64,000 bases of DNA from Chrysophaeum taylorii. Lineage: Eukaryota > Sar > Pelagophyceae > Pelagomonadales > Pelagomonadaceae. Below, piece after piece: positions 50,732-60,980 of the stretch. The DNA is taken from assembly GCA_029834535.1 (NCBI GenBank), contig JAQMWT010000340.1, positions 310,001 to 374,000 of the forward strand, given 5' to 3'. A program made the translations under genes and the position numbers. The notes under the pieces were generated by a model that saw nothing but the letters and a program-made list of their open reading frames with translations, was not told the DNA's origin and did no database searches. Numbering within the stretch: the stretch's first letter is position 1; the number at the start of each line of letters is the position of its first letter.

Positions 50732-50745
50732 TTTTATATGAAACG

Positions 50746-51441
50746 TTAACGGTCGTTCCAAACGGCGATGGGGGTATCATCGAAGCTCGCCCCCGTCGTC
50801 GGCGAATCCGCCGAGTCGCTCCCCAATCGCAGTGATCGCGCGTGCTCGAGAAGCTGGATGGTCTCTCGCATCCCATCCGGGAGAGGTTTTGGCCGGCGGC
50901 CTGCGAGGACGCGGTTTTTGTTCTTGACGAGGAGAGGCGAGCGTTCCTTGACGTTGTCGAGGGGCGTGAGTCCGAGGGCATTGATGGCCTCCGCGTTGGC
51001 ACCGCCCCGCAACAGGCACGCGACGCAGTCGCAGTTTCCCATCCATGCTGCCAAGTGGAGCGCCGTGTCGGCGTCGTCGTTAGGCTGGTCGATGGGTGCC
51101 GCGCACGAGAGTAGGAACTCGAGGATATCGGCGGCGCCGCGCGCTCCGGCGACGTGCAGCGCCGTGTTGCCGCCGGCGTCGCAGACGTCGACATCGGCGC
51201 CGCAGTCGTACAGTATCCGGACGACGTCGCCAGCGTTGACAAAGGTCGCGTGGTGCAGCGGGGTACGACCCTGACCATCGCAGATGTTGGGCGACGCGCC
51301 CGCGTTCAGTAGAGCGAGCGCGCGACCCGCGTCCATGTTCGCCGCCGCGTCCACGAGCTCGTTGGACCGCGGAGACAATTGCGCGGTGCGAACGGCGTTC
51401 GTGATGAACCGGTCCCAGATAGCGAGGTGCGTCGGGTCCAT
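50746..51441 (-). CDS. ankyrin-repeat protein or C-terminal part of the ankyrin-WW protein
   Basis: 231 aa from an ATG at 51441. It has four to five ankyrin repeats (GRTPLHHATFVNAGDVVRIL, GNTALHVAGARGAADILEFL, ADTALHLAAWMGNCDCVACL, LGLTPLDNVKERS). The open frame extends upstream of the ATG (FPESPLSDDMDPTH) and overlaps the end of the neighbouring ankyrin-WW frame at a CCCC run, so one missing or extra base would make them a single protein. The stop lies 15 bp from the kinesin start. Confidence 0.6.
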   Translation of the reverse strand: MDPTHLAIWDRFITNAVRTAQLSPRSNELVDAAANMDAGRALALLNAGASPNICDGQGRTPLHHATFVNAGDVVRILYDCGADVDVCDAGGNTALHVAGARGAADILEFLLSCAAPIDQPNDDADTALHLAAWMGNCDCVACLLRGGANAEAINALGLTPLDNVKERSPLLVKNKNRVLAGRRPKPLPDGMRETIQLLEHARSLRLGSDSADSPTTGASFDDTPIAVWNDR

Positions 51442-51449
51442 GTCGTCGC

Positions 51450-52585
51450 TTAGTGGTGACTCGGGGAATCCTCCTTGGCGTCCGAGACGCGCGACCTAGA
51501 CGTCGGCGTCCCTTCTTCTTCTGACGTTGGCGACACGGCCGACAATGGAAACGCTTGCGCATAGGGATCTTCGTTGTCGTCTTCGTAGCCCGTGGGGGCT
51601 TTTTCGTGCTGCAAATCAAGCAGCTCTGACAACAGACTTCCCTCTTGATCGGCGCCGCCGCCCGAGTCGTCCAAATCGTCCTCGCGGTCGTCGTCGACGC
51701 CGCGAGGTCCGTCCTCGTCGTTTTCAGCCGGGGGATAGTCGCGACGACCATCATTGTTCGGCACAACAAGTTTTTGTAGCGCGTCTGCTTTCTCGTCGAC
51801 GACAGCGGCCGTTATGATGCCAACGAGAGTCGGAGCAGAAGCGGCGTCGTCCTCGTCGGAGGACGAGACCTCGAGGACCGACAAGTCCGCGGGCGGAGCT
51901 TCCACGACGACCGCATCCGGATCCTCGGGTGGGTACCAGCGCGAGTCGCCCGACAAGGGATGGTACCAGTAGGGATCTCCGGCTTCAGTCACGTACCGTA
52001 TCCAGTAGTCTTCGGTCGCGTCGTGCTCTCGCTGCTCGTTTCCAACATAAGAAGCGTCGGCCGCAGTCTCGTCGTCGCGCCCCCACAACACGAGCGTTTT
52101 CATGCACTCAACATGGCCGCTCACGGCGGAGAGATGCAAGGGCGTATCGCCGGCGTGATTCGCTCCGCACTCGGCCCCGGCGCGGAGCAAGGCCTCAACG
52201 CAATTGGCGTCGCCCACCTCGCAGCACGAGTGGAGGGGCGTCGCACCGGTCGCGTCTGTCGCGTTGGGCGAGGCCCCCGCCTGCAGCAGCGTCTCCAGAC
52301 AGTGCAAGCGCGCCTGTGCGGCCTTGCCGACGTCCTTATTCTTCGAGGGCCGCGCGGAGCACACGAGAAGCAGAGCCGTGCGACCCTTGGCATCCACGAG
52401 GTCGACCGAGGCCCCATGTGCCAGCAACACTTTGATCCCAGAGTCCCACAGCTGCTTGGCGGCCACGTGCAGCGCCGTGTCCGCGTTGTCGTTCTTGCTG
52501 TCGACGATCGCAGCGCACATCTGTGGGGTCGTCGGTTTGAAACCGTAATATTCTGAGATTATGCTTGCTTTGAGAGTCGTTTTGC
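51450..52585 (-). CDS. ankyrin-WW domain protein, 5' exon(s) missing here
   Basis: About 378 codons. Ankyrin repeats come first (NADTALHVAAKQLWDSGIKV, GRTALLLVC, GATPLHSCCEVGDANCVEAL, GDTPLHLSAVSGHVECMKTL). A WW domain follows (DYWIRYVTEAGDPYWYHPLS plus W at the expected second position, then PPEDP), then an acidic Ser/Asp-rich tail. There is no upstream ATG: the frame is closed by a stop a few codons before TTG, and CAG at 52588-52586 looks like a splice acceptor. The first in-frame ATG (MCAAIVDSK) would cut into the fold. It therefore lacks its native 5' part, and the IQ/ankyrin gene at 43-48 kb ends where this begins (see finding). Confidence 0.65.
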
Positions 52586-52609
52586 CTGACGCTAACGGCA
52601 ACAAGTTTT

Positions 52610-53779
52610 ATGGTCTCGCTTCGCGAGCTCCTGGTCCGCGCGAGGGGCAGGGCGAGTGACGCGGCCGTCGAGTTGCACTCCGAACTCACCTGTAGGCTGG
52701 CGGACCAGTCTCGGTTGGCGGCGGCGGTGGCGGCGCGGTCTCGCCTGTCGGCGGCGGCGAGCCCCGCGCGAACGCTCGAGATGATGGTATCAGGTATCGG
52801 TCGCGACCTCGCGAGCCTCGATCGCCTTTGCGCCAAGCTCCCGCGCGAGAGGTCGCTCCTCGACGCGTACCACGGTGAACTGCGAAAGATCGAGGCGCGG
52901 TCGTCGCTGACGTTGACGAGCGTCGTTGACGTCCTCCGAGAGATGCGCGACGCCGACGCGCGCCTCGACTTGCTCGAGGTCTTGATTCGAGCGCACGTGG
53001 GGTCTGCGTTGCTCCTGAGAAACCACCTCGTCGCGCACGCCGCGCATCTCGAAAACCTCCCGAGCGTGCGCGAGCGACTTCGACGAGGAACAACCGACGA
53101 CGACTATTCGGGAGCCGCGCGCGAGGCGCTTCCGCTGCGCACGGTCGTCGTCGACGCAGGGCGCCAAGCAGCGCTCTTGGCCGAGCACGCCGGCCTCGAG
53201 GAGGTACCGCCCCTGGACCTCGTCGGCTTTGAGTCCGAACCCTCGGCGGCCTGCGTCCCGCACCACGTCTCGCACGTCCTCCTCGAGCTCCTCAAGAACG
53301 CCTTCAACGCTCACCTCGTGGCCGGCCGAGCCCACGCTCCTGTTGTTGTCCGACATCGGCGGCTGGCGGTTGGACACCCCGCAGTGTGCCTCGACATCAT
53401 AGACTCCGGCGTTGGCGTCGCCGGCGGCGTGCCTGCCTTCCGCCGGCTCGCCAAACTCAGGCCTGGAAAGCGCTACGACCGAATCGACAACCAGACCTCG
53501 TACGCGGCCGTACCGGACCCGCTGTCCGGCATCGGTGTCGGCCTCTGTGTCGCTCGCGTCCACGCCGAGCACTTCGACGGTGGCGGCGTGCTCCTCGCGT
53601 CGGACGGCCCCGACGCTGGCGCGACTGCGACCCTCGTCTTGGCGAATGATCTAGACGCATCAGAGCGATCCTATTCCGAGGATATTTCCCAGCACCGACC
53701 AGCGCACGATGATACCGTCCACGATCGAGGTCCTGCCGAAGAAGCCGCCAGCACAGGCGCCTGTGCCTCCTCGAGGTAG
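52610..53779 (+). CDS. mitochondrial protein kinase of the PDK/BCKDK family
   Basis: 389 aa, ATG at 52610. The N-terminal helical bundle (LDLLEVLIRAHVGSALLLRN) matches the B-domain of pyruvate/branched-chain 2-oxoacid dehydrogenase kinases. The GHKL ATPase has the N-box SHVLLELLKNAFNAH (221-235), G1 DSGVGV (265-270) and G2 LSGIGVGLCVARVHAEHF (305-322). The family phosphorylates the E1 subunit of the dehydrogenase complex on serine and turns it off. All ATP-site elements are present. The acidic C-terminal tail replaces the DW-motif seen in PDKs, which argues for BCKDK-like or an early-branching member. An organellar presequence is weak but Arg/Ala-rich. The start codon is about 25 bp from the 5' limit of the divergent ankyrin-WW exon. 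Confidence 0.8.
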   Translation: MVSLRELLVRARGRASDAAVELHSELTCRLADQSRLAAAVAARSRLSAAASPARTLEMMVSGIGRDLASLDRLCAKLPRERSLLDAYHGELRKIEARSSLTLTSVVDVLREMRDADARLDLLEVLIRAHVGSALLLRNHLVAHAAHLENLPSVRERLRRGTTDDDYSGAAREALPLRTVVVDAGRQAALLAEHAGLEEVPPLDLVGFESEPSAACVPHHVSHVLLELLKNAFNAHLVAGRAHAPVVVRHRRLAVGHPAVCLDIIDSGVGVAGGVPAFRRLAKLRPGKRYDRIDNQTSYAAVPDPLSGIGVGLCVARVHAEHFDGGGVLLASDGPDAGATATLVLANDLDASERSYSEDISQHRPAHDDTVHDRGPAEEAASTGACASSR

Positions 53780-54812
53780 AGAGAGGTCACTCGCTCTGTG
53801 TCACGACGTTTATTTTTACTCCGATCGATCGATCGATCGATCGATCGATCGATCGATCGATCGCAGGGGTTTCATGAAGGAACTTTGTGACGCATACGGA
53901 GTGATTCGCAATGCTCTTTTGCGAGCGAGGGAGACGCACGTATTATGAATGGAGTGATGATAGATAAATGATATTTCCAGGCTCAAAGCGAGCCCGCAAG
54001 AATAATGTGGAGCGAGTGGCGAGGGCTCCGCACGTATTTACGCGAAATATACTCGGTCGAATCGCGTGATAATGGGAAAGAATACTCAAGTCGTAACATC
54101 ATTTCAGCAGGCGGTGCACGACATTCTAGGACATACGCAGCTTGAAGAAGGTGATTCACGCTGCAATTCCGCACGAAAGTCCGCGCACACATACTCGTTC
54201 CCGCCAATAGCATGAATGTGCGCTCATTTTTGGGATTGATTGTCCTCGTAAGCAGGCCCTCCGCTGCCGCCGTCTAGCCGCATCGCCTTGTCGAGTGCGC
54301 AGAAACCTCGTATTCCGAGGATGACAACACCGCCTCGACAAATCGTTGGCTGAACTCGTCCTCGGGCAAAGACTCGAGCAAGTCGCGTGCCTCGACGAAA
54401 ATCTGTTGGACTCCACCGGGGCTGTGTTTTGCAATCTTCGATCCGCTTCGCAAAGTGGCGAATTTACTCCTGACATATGTCGTACAAAAATTTCGTGTCA
54501 GTGCCCATCGTCGCTGCGGCGAATCGCCGTACCAAATGGTCCATTGTTGTCGTTTGCAAACTCCTCGAATCGACGAGTGAGTGAGTTCCTACGAAGTGCA
54601 CGCTTTCCTCCAGCCAGGATGTGCGTAATAAGTCGTCTCCCATCGCTTTGGTGATCGTTTTGTGCATCTTTCTTGTGTATGTATACGTATCCTTGTCGGC
54701 AAGAAATGAATCCTGAATGGCCGCTTATCGTATGAAGGACCCCAATGTGTAAGAATTGGTGACGCCAACAGCCTGCGCTGTGGACGAGAAGCGCGCAGCG
54801 AGATCAGTAGTG
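53780..54812. other. 1-kb spacer without a gene
   Basis: Apart from the GATC array only short frames are seen. The base composition is more AT-rich than the flanking genes. Confidence 0.5.
53822..53863. repeat. (GATC)10 microsatellite
   Basis: About ten perfect CGAT units just after the PDK-like gene. Self-complementary unit. Confidence 0.9.
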
Positions 54813-57800
54813 ATGATGGAGCAAAAGAGTCCCAAGGCGGCGGCGGCGGCAACAACGATCTCGCAACCGTTCGGCCACGGCGGAAAGAGGAGCGCTCGGC
54901 GGTCGAGCTTAATGCCTCTCGGAGGGCTCAAGCCGCCGCAGAGCGGTAACGCGAAAAGTTCGAGACGAGAGCTGCCGCGGCTAGGGGACAGGCGATTGAC
55001 TGGCGCCAACATCAAAACCATCTCTGTGGATCGCCGGAAATCTGCAGTCGCGTCGCTCACGTTGGATATGGTGGGTCAGTCTCAGTCGTCGAAAACCAAA
55101 CGCACGAATGACGGCGATATGGTCGCCGAGGGCAATCGCAAGACTGGGGTCCTCGGCACACTCCAGCGTATTGCGGGTGACGCATCGTCGACGGCAACGT
55201 GGACGCTGACGGGAGACAACAAGGGTGGTAATTCTCCGGGATCTTCGAGGTTGCGGATGGTCGTGTTCGATCAGATGTACCAAAAGATATCGCGTGCTCA
55301 GAAGCAAGAACGAGACCACGAGTCGATGGTCAACCAGTTCAAGCTTCGATCAACGAACACCGGCTTGCGGGGGGACTCGAATTGGATAAACTTCGCGCTG
55401 TCTAACCCGCAAAGCGTGGCCCTTCTCGCGCCGCGGGGCCGCTGGTCCGCGCACGGCTGGTCGCATGCGGCGCGGGTTGCGCTACTCTTGACAACTCTCG
55501 GCCAGGAAAAGGACGTGCTCGCGGTCGACGACGCGGGCGTCGTGGCGGCAACACCCGAGACTCTTCGCGAGCAGGAAATCCTGAATTTCCTCAAAGAACA
55601 TGCGCCACGGCTCGTGACCCGTATTTCAAATGACTATCAGATTGCAACGGAGATAGCCGAGCTGCGGAGCCTGCTCGAGGACGAGCACCAGCGGACGAAC
55701 ATCCTAGCGTCGGCGGGCGCCAGGAGCACGGAGTCACTTTTTCCATTCGTCGATCGGGCGACGCTCATCGACCAGGTCACAGGCCTGCAGGCAGCCGAAG
55801 CCAACGACGGCTGGAAGAGATGTGTGAAAAAGCGAGTAGCGCACAACCTCCTCGTGACGCAACGAAGCGACGAACTGACGCTCGAGACGATGGGCGAAGT
55901 TCAGCAGCGGCGGCCGTTGATGCCAGCCATCCACCCGCAGAGCTTGTTTGCTCGAGCCTGGGACTTCCTCCTCTTGCTCTTCGTCATGGAGCAGTTTGTC
56001 ATGATTCCCTTCGGGATCAGCTTTGAGCTCACGCCGAGCGAGGAGCTGTTGGACTTTGTCGCAGAGCTTTTTTTTCTCATCGACATTGCCTTCCGCTTCA
56101 ATCTTGCCTTCGTTGAGGATCGCGACGACAACTCGACGACGGAGAGAACTGAGGAGGCGGTTCCCGGTGTCCAGGATGACGACGCGTCTGGGGGCCGAAG
56201 AGGCGTGGACGATGACGACTCGATTCAACCGACAACATCCGAGCAGTCGCATAAGAAAAAGCGGTCGTTAGTCACCGACCGTGTCCAGATCGCAAAGAAT
56301 TATTCGTCAAAGCCGGCTTTCGTCGTTGACGTGGTCTCGGCGTTTCCGATCGTCGTCTCCGTCGTCGAGCTCGCGAACAACGACAAGTCCCAATACCAGT
56401 GGGTTCGAATTTTGAAGTTTTTTCGTTTGCTCAAGCTCGGCAAGATGATCAACATCGTCCGCCAGATCCACAAGCTAGCTCTCGAGACGATTCTATCGAG
56501 CTCGCGTCGCGGGTGGATTAACATCTGGCAATATTCGCGCTTTTTGGCTATGGTAAAGCTCGGTGGTCTATTCGTTCTCATTGGCTTGGCCATGCACTCG
56601 CTGGCCTGTGTGTGGCACTTCGTCACGCCTCAATCACACTGGCAGATCCGGCTGCTCGAGGCGGCCGATGACGACGGCGTCCGCTACGAGAGAATTTCCC
56701 GGAAGAAATTGTATCTCCTCTCATATTACGAAGCGATTCTGATCCTCATGGGGGAGCAAATCGGCATGGAGCGCATGTACGAGTACGCGTTCGCGATTAT
56801 GGCGACGATCTTGTTTTCGTTTCTTCTCGCCATTATCTTCGGCGAGGTTGCCATATTCATCGCGACAATCAACGAGGTCCCGCTGGCATACGGCCGCAAG
56901 ATGGCGCAACTCCACGACACGATGAGCATCAACGCATTCCCTCGCGCCCTGCAGGACCGCGTCTTCTCGTTCTACGACTACATCTGGAACGAGCACAAAA
57001 CGCTCGACGGCTCGATGAAGATCGTCGGTTTCTTGCCCGAGCTCACGCCGCACCTCGCGACAGAGGTCCGGTTGTTTTGGTGCAAAGACATGCTCCTTAC
57101 CGTGCCGTTCTTCAAGCTGTTCCCACCGCCCGTCGTTCAGCGCCTCGTTGCTGCGGTGGAGATGAGTTTTTACATGCCGGATGATTACATCATCGTGGTC
57201 GGCGAGATTGGCCACGAGATGTTCTTTCTCAAAACAGGCAAGGTCGACGTGTTTCGCGTCGAAGAGGCCGAGATTGAGATCGCCTCCGATCTAGAAAGCA
57301 CGAGGGAACGTCGCCACAGCCGCTCCTCTTTCAATCAAAGCGCCCTGCAACAGCTGCTTGGTAAGTCCAAGTCGGTCAAGCACCTCAAAAACCAACAAGA
57401 CGGAGGAGGACGGCGACCCTCCCGCGGAACGGTCAAGATCACGCCTGCGGACAAGGCGGTCCCCGCGACGAAAAGGCCGTCGATGAAGTTGGCAGGTGGC
57501 GGCGGTCGTATGTCGTTCGGCCGCTTTGCGAGTAGTCGCATGTCAGCTGCGCACGAGGCGACGAAATCCCAAAAGATCAATGGGAAACGCGTCCGCAGGA
57601 TCCAGCGCGAGCAAATCCTCACGACTTTGCACCAGGGCAGTTATTTTGGCGAGGTCGCGCTAGTGACGAACGCGCCGCGGACCGCGACTGTACGTGCCCG
57701 GACCTTTGCTGAGTGCGCCATCGTCCACCGCAAGGACTTTGAGGAAATGCTAGTCGACCACCCTCACAACTTGAAACAGGTGTCGACGATGGTCCGATCC

Positions 57801-58217
57801 AAGTACCAGGCCTCAACAAACAAAAAAAACTTGGTTGCTGCCTTCAGGAAGGTCAAACCAGTTGCCGCCTTCAGCACCGCCAAACCCGTTGCTGCTGCCG
57901 CCATGATGAGCCAACAAAATAATGCCCCGAAAACGTGCGAAAATGACGGGGGTTCACCCGCGCTGTCCAAGTCCCCTTGCACGGTCATGGAGCGCATGGA
58001 GTCCCTCGAATCAGCGGTGGCGACGCTCGAGGCGCGGCTCGTCGACGATGTTCAAGACGCGCTCTTGACCTCTCTCGAAAAAGCGATCGCCGCCACCCCA
58101 CGCCTATCGGCCGCATCATCGCCGGTGGTCGACATGTCCGCCGTCGTCGACCACGAGGCTGCAACAACCGAACCCCCGTGTTCGTCTCCCCCCCGTGATT
58201 TTTTTTCGCGCAACTAG
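54813..58217 (+). CDS. cyclic-nucleotide-binding-domain channel (CNG-like 6-TM)
   Basis: 1134 aa from the ATG at 54813. A long basic N-terminus leads to S1 (AWDFLLLLFVMEQFVMIPFG, about 380), S2 (FVAELFFLIDIAFRFNLAF) and an acidic S2-S3 insert. S3 is FVVDVVSAFPIVVSVVEL. S4 has WVRILKFFRLLKLGKMINIV, with few spaced positive charges. S5 (LAMVKLGGLFVLIGLAMHSL) precedes the pore. The pore is YYEAILILMGEQIGMERMYE, with GEQ in place of the K-channel GYG and resembling GET of CNG channels, so a non-selective cation pore is likely. After S6 and a C-linker, the cyclic-nucleotide-binding domain starts DYIIVVGEIGHEMFFLKTGK and resumes with GSYFGEVALVTNAPRTATV, where E and R fit the phosphate-binding cassette. 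About 110 residues are inserted between these halves. The C-terminus has an amphipathic helix ESAVATLEARLVDDVQDALL. Confidence 0.82.
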   Translation: MMEQKSPKAAAAATTISQPFGHGGKRSARRSSLMPLGGLKPPQSGNAKSSRRELPRLGDRRLTGANIKTISVDRRKSAVASLTLDMVGQSQSSKTKRTNDGDMVAEGNRKTGVLGTLQRIAGDASSTATWTLTGDNKGGNSPGSSRLRMVVFDQMYQKISRAQKQERDHESMVNQFKLRSTNTGLRGDSNWINFALSNPQSVALLAPRGRWSAHGWSHAARVALLLTTLGQEKDVLAVDDAGVVAATPETLREQEILNFLKEHAPRLVTRISNDYQIATEIAELRSLLEDEHQRTNILASAGARSTESLFPFVDRATLIDQVTGLQAAEANDGWKRCVKKRVAHNLLVTQRSDELTLETMGEVQQRRPLMPAIHPQSLFARAWDFLLLLFVMEQFVMIPFGISFELTPSEELLDFVAELFFLIDIAFRFNLAFVEDRDDNSTTERTEEAVPGVQDDDASGGRRGVDDDDSIQPTTSEQSHKKKRSLVTDRVQIAKNYSSKPAFVVDVVSAFPIVVSVVELANNDKSQYQWVRILKFFRLLKLGKMINIVRQIHKLALETILSSSRRGWINIWQYSRFLAMVKLGGLFVLIGLAMHSLACVWHFVTPQSHWQIRLLEAADDDGVRYERISRKKLYLLSYYEAILILMGEQIGMERMYEYAFAIMATILFSFLLAIIFGEVAIFIATINEVPLAYGRKMAQLHDTMSINAFPRALQDRVFSFYDYIWNEHKTLDGSMKIVGFLPELTPHLATEVRLFWCKDMLLTVPFFKLFPPPVVQRLVAAVEMSFYMPDDYIIVVGEIGHEMFFLKTGKVDVFRVEEAEIEIASDLESTRERRHSRSSFNQSALQQLLGKSKSVKHLKNQQDGGGRRPSRGTVKITPADKAVPATKRPSMKLAGGGGRMSFGRFASSRMSAAHEATKSQKINGKRVRRIQREQILTTLHQGSYFGEVALVTNAPRTATVRARTFAECAIVHRKDFEEMLVDHPHNLKQVSTMVRSKYQASTNKKNLVAAFRKVKPVAAFSTAKPVAAAAMMSQQNNAPKTCENDGGSPALSKSPCTVMERMESLESAVATLEARLVDDVQDALLTSLEKAIAATPRLSAASSPVVDMSAVVDHEAATTEPPCSSPPRDFFSRN

Positions 58218-58526
58218 AAGATTGAAGAGCCAGGCGCGCTGACCGATAGACAGACAAAACGGAAAGACGCGCAGAAAGACAGACCTAGACAGACGCACAG
58301 ATCTAGACAGAGAGAACGGGGAGGTAAAAATACAGCCTTTCCGAGAGAGACCCAAACAAAGAAAAGGACCGCCGCTAGGTGTTCTTCTAAATAATAATAT
58401 CCGGCCGGCAGGCGAGTGGTGTCAACACGGTTAAGGAGAGGACAGACGTCGGTTTTTCTCCTTCTTCTTCTTCTTCTTCTTACGAAAAAGAAAAAGAGGA
58501 AGGGCACTCGATGATACAAAAGAAAA
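58218..58526. other. 310-bp convergent spacer
   Basis: AGACAGAC/AGATAGAC-rich stretch (58238-58315), then a CTTCTTCTTCTT run at 58460-58480. No gene. Confidence 0.6.
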
Positions 58527-60417
58527 CTACGCGGAGGACGAAGAGGATGTCGAGGAATCGCGCGGCTCCTGGACGATAAGGGCCGCCGAGGAAGACGCGG
58601 GCGGGTCGACGTCGAGGATAGTATGTTTGGGCTTTCCGGAAAAGAAGCCGTGCATACCGGTGATTCTGGCGGCGCGCTTTCGGAGCGGGCGGAGCCAGCT
58701 GGTGGATGGAGTGTAGGGAACTTCGTCAATGTCGTACAAGGCCGTGAGGTCGTCGCTGTCGTCGTCGGGAACCCCGCGGAACTCTCGGACGAGGGAGTCC
58801 CAGTCGTGGGTCTTCTCGCGCTGGAGGTAGTCGAGGGCCATCGCGCGAAGGGCGCGGAGCGCGCGCCTGCGACGAAAGTCGTGACGAGAGAACAAATCGA
58901 AGAACGCACTCGTCGCCCTCGTCGAGGCGGAGGTGGCTCGCGTCGAGGAAGGCGTCGAGACGATGGTATCTGGTCGGCTTGACGTGACGTCGCTTCGAGT
59001 GGAGGTGTCGCTTGACGAGGTCGTGGGTCGCGTCCGTGTCGGTGATGAGGTTGAAGAGGCCCTCGAAAAAGTCGATGTGAGAGTGGATGCCGTCGGTGCG
59101 CGTCGCGCGGTAGGGCGCGCTCCCGGTGCCGAGGGAGACGACGAGCTCGGGCGAATCTCGGCCGAGAGCCGCGCTTTCGACGAGCGCGAACAGCGTCGGA
59201 TTATTCGCGACCAACGCGCCGTCGAGGAGGCGTTTGTGGTCGAACTGGCGCGCGGGGAAGAAGGGCGGCGCGGCCGTCGACGCGAGGAGCGCGTCCACGA
59301 CGAGCATCGAGCTCTGGTCGTCGTCGTCGTCGTTCTCGGGCAGCCGGTAATTACGGAAGAGCGCCGGTCGGAGACGCTGCGTGGACGCGTCGGTCGCCAC
59401 GAGCACGCACCGCGGCCGCGACGTGTCCGGACCGTCGTCGAGGAGTCGGGCCTCGGGACCGAAGACCGACGATAGCACGGCGCGGAGCCTGTCGGCGCGC
59501 TCGCCGCGAGAGAGGCCCCGCGACCCGAAGATGAGGCGCGCGATGTCGTCGTAGAGCTGCTGGACGACCGGCACGGGCAGCTCGGCGATAGCAAGGGCCG
59601 CGGCGATGATCGCGCCCGTCGAGGTGCCGGCGAAAAAGTCGAACCGTTCGCGCGCGCGCCGCGACCCAAGCTTCTCCAGACGCGCGAGCACGGCCAACGG
59701 TACGACGCCGCGCGCCCCGCCGCCGTCGAGGCACAGGAGCCGTCGCGGCGGACGCGACGACGCGACCGGCTCGCCGACGACCGGACCCCGCCGTCCGCGC
59801 CCGTCGCCCGGCATCTCGACCAACTCGACCTCGCTCCTCACCTCGACGGCGTACCCCGACTCGACCTCCTCGTCCACCGAGTTGGACGCGACCAGCACGT
59901 GCACCGTGCCTTGTTCCGGGACCTCGCGACACCACCGCAAAGATTCGCTCTGTCGAAGCTTGCGCGTCGACACCATCGCTGGTGACCCGACGGCGTCGCG
60001 CCGCTCGTCGAGCGCGAACACGCCGCAGTAACAGTGATCCCGCGACGACCGCACGCGCGGAAGCAACCCACGGCTCGTCGCGTTTCTCTTGTGAGACGCC
60101 AGCCGCGACACCACCACGCTCACGCGCCCGCCCTCCTTGGCGCCCAAGCACACACCCCACCCCTCGCCCGACCGAAGACGACCCTCGAAAACCATCACCC
60201 GCTCCGCGGATTCGTCATCCTCTTGCTCTTCATCCATAGCATTCGCATCGGGGGGGGGCGCTTCTTCTTGCGGGATCACCGCCGCCTCGCTGCGGTTGCT
60301 ATCGATGACCACCGCCAGTGCACCCTCGCCAGGCGCTGCGGTCGACATCGCCACGACCCGCACGACGACGATGGCCACCACAGCGCCCAGCCGCGCGTAG
60401 TGCATGGCTAACTGCAT
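58527..60417 (-). CDS. patatin-like phospholipase/acyl hydrolase
   Basis: About 629 aa from the ATG at 60417. The N-terminus LGAVVAIVVVRVVAMSTAA is a signal anchor or signal peptide. Residues 70-200 form an unassigned domain. The patatin domain has the oxyanion motif DGGGARG (231-237), the nucleophile elbow GTSTG (264-268, Ser266) and the Asp motif DGALVANNP (399-407), so the Ser-Asp dyad is complete. The product probably hydrolyses glycerolipid acyl esters. The frame changes by one base near 58930, and conserved-looking sequence continues as SAFFDLFSRHDFRRR and HDWDSLVREFRGVPDDDSDD up to the stop at 58527. The predicted downstream part in the original frame is Arg/Pro-rich and not credible. 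Confidence 0.75.
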
Positions 60418-60980
60418 CCGAAGCTTTCCCCTACTTGGACATGATTATTAGTTACCCTTCTTGTCCTTCTCAAACCACATGCCGCAAAAATGGGCTCATG
60501 GCATGCCGCCGCATGAGCTCATCTGATTCTGCCCCCTCGAGATTCGGGATGGCAGCTTCAAAATAGCGCACTTCTCTCTTGCAGATTTTGAGGCTCGCTC
60601 GCTCGCTAAACAGGCGCATGTCGGCGCCCGGTCGCATCGGCTGGCCCCCGACTCTCGACACTATGTTCGTTCTTTCTGCCTCAAGCTGCGAACGGACTCC
60701 GTCGCGTTGGGACTCCGTCGCGTTGGGTTGTGACCGTCTTTGAAGAAGAAGAAGAAGAAGCCGTGCCGCAATGCTCCAAACCTTCAGGACCTTGCTCGCT
60801 GAGGCCGCCTGTCGAGGAAAGAAAGGAAGGCTCCTCGCGTATGACTTATTTCCCGCGGGGGGTACGCAGGCGCCGACTCGCCTAGTGCGACGACGACGAC
60901 TCCGGGCGAACTCGTGAAAAATCGCAGTAACGGACGCACACAATCGCCGCACTTTGGGGAAGAAGGGCAGGCTCCTCTTC
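60418..60980. other. spacer between patatin and carbon-nitrogen hydrolase genes
   Basis: Contains GGACTCCGTCGCGTTGG repeated twice in tandem (60694-60727) and a GAAGAAGAAGAAG run. No supported gene. Confidence 0.5.
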
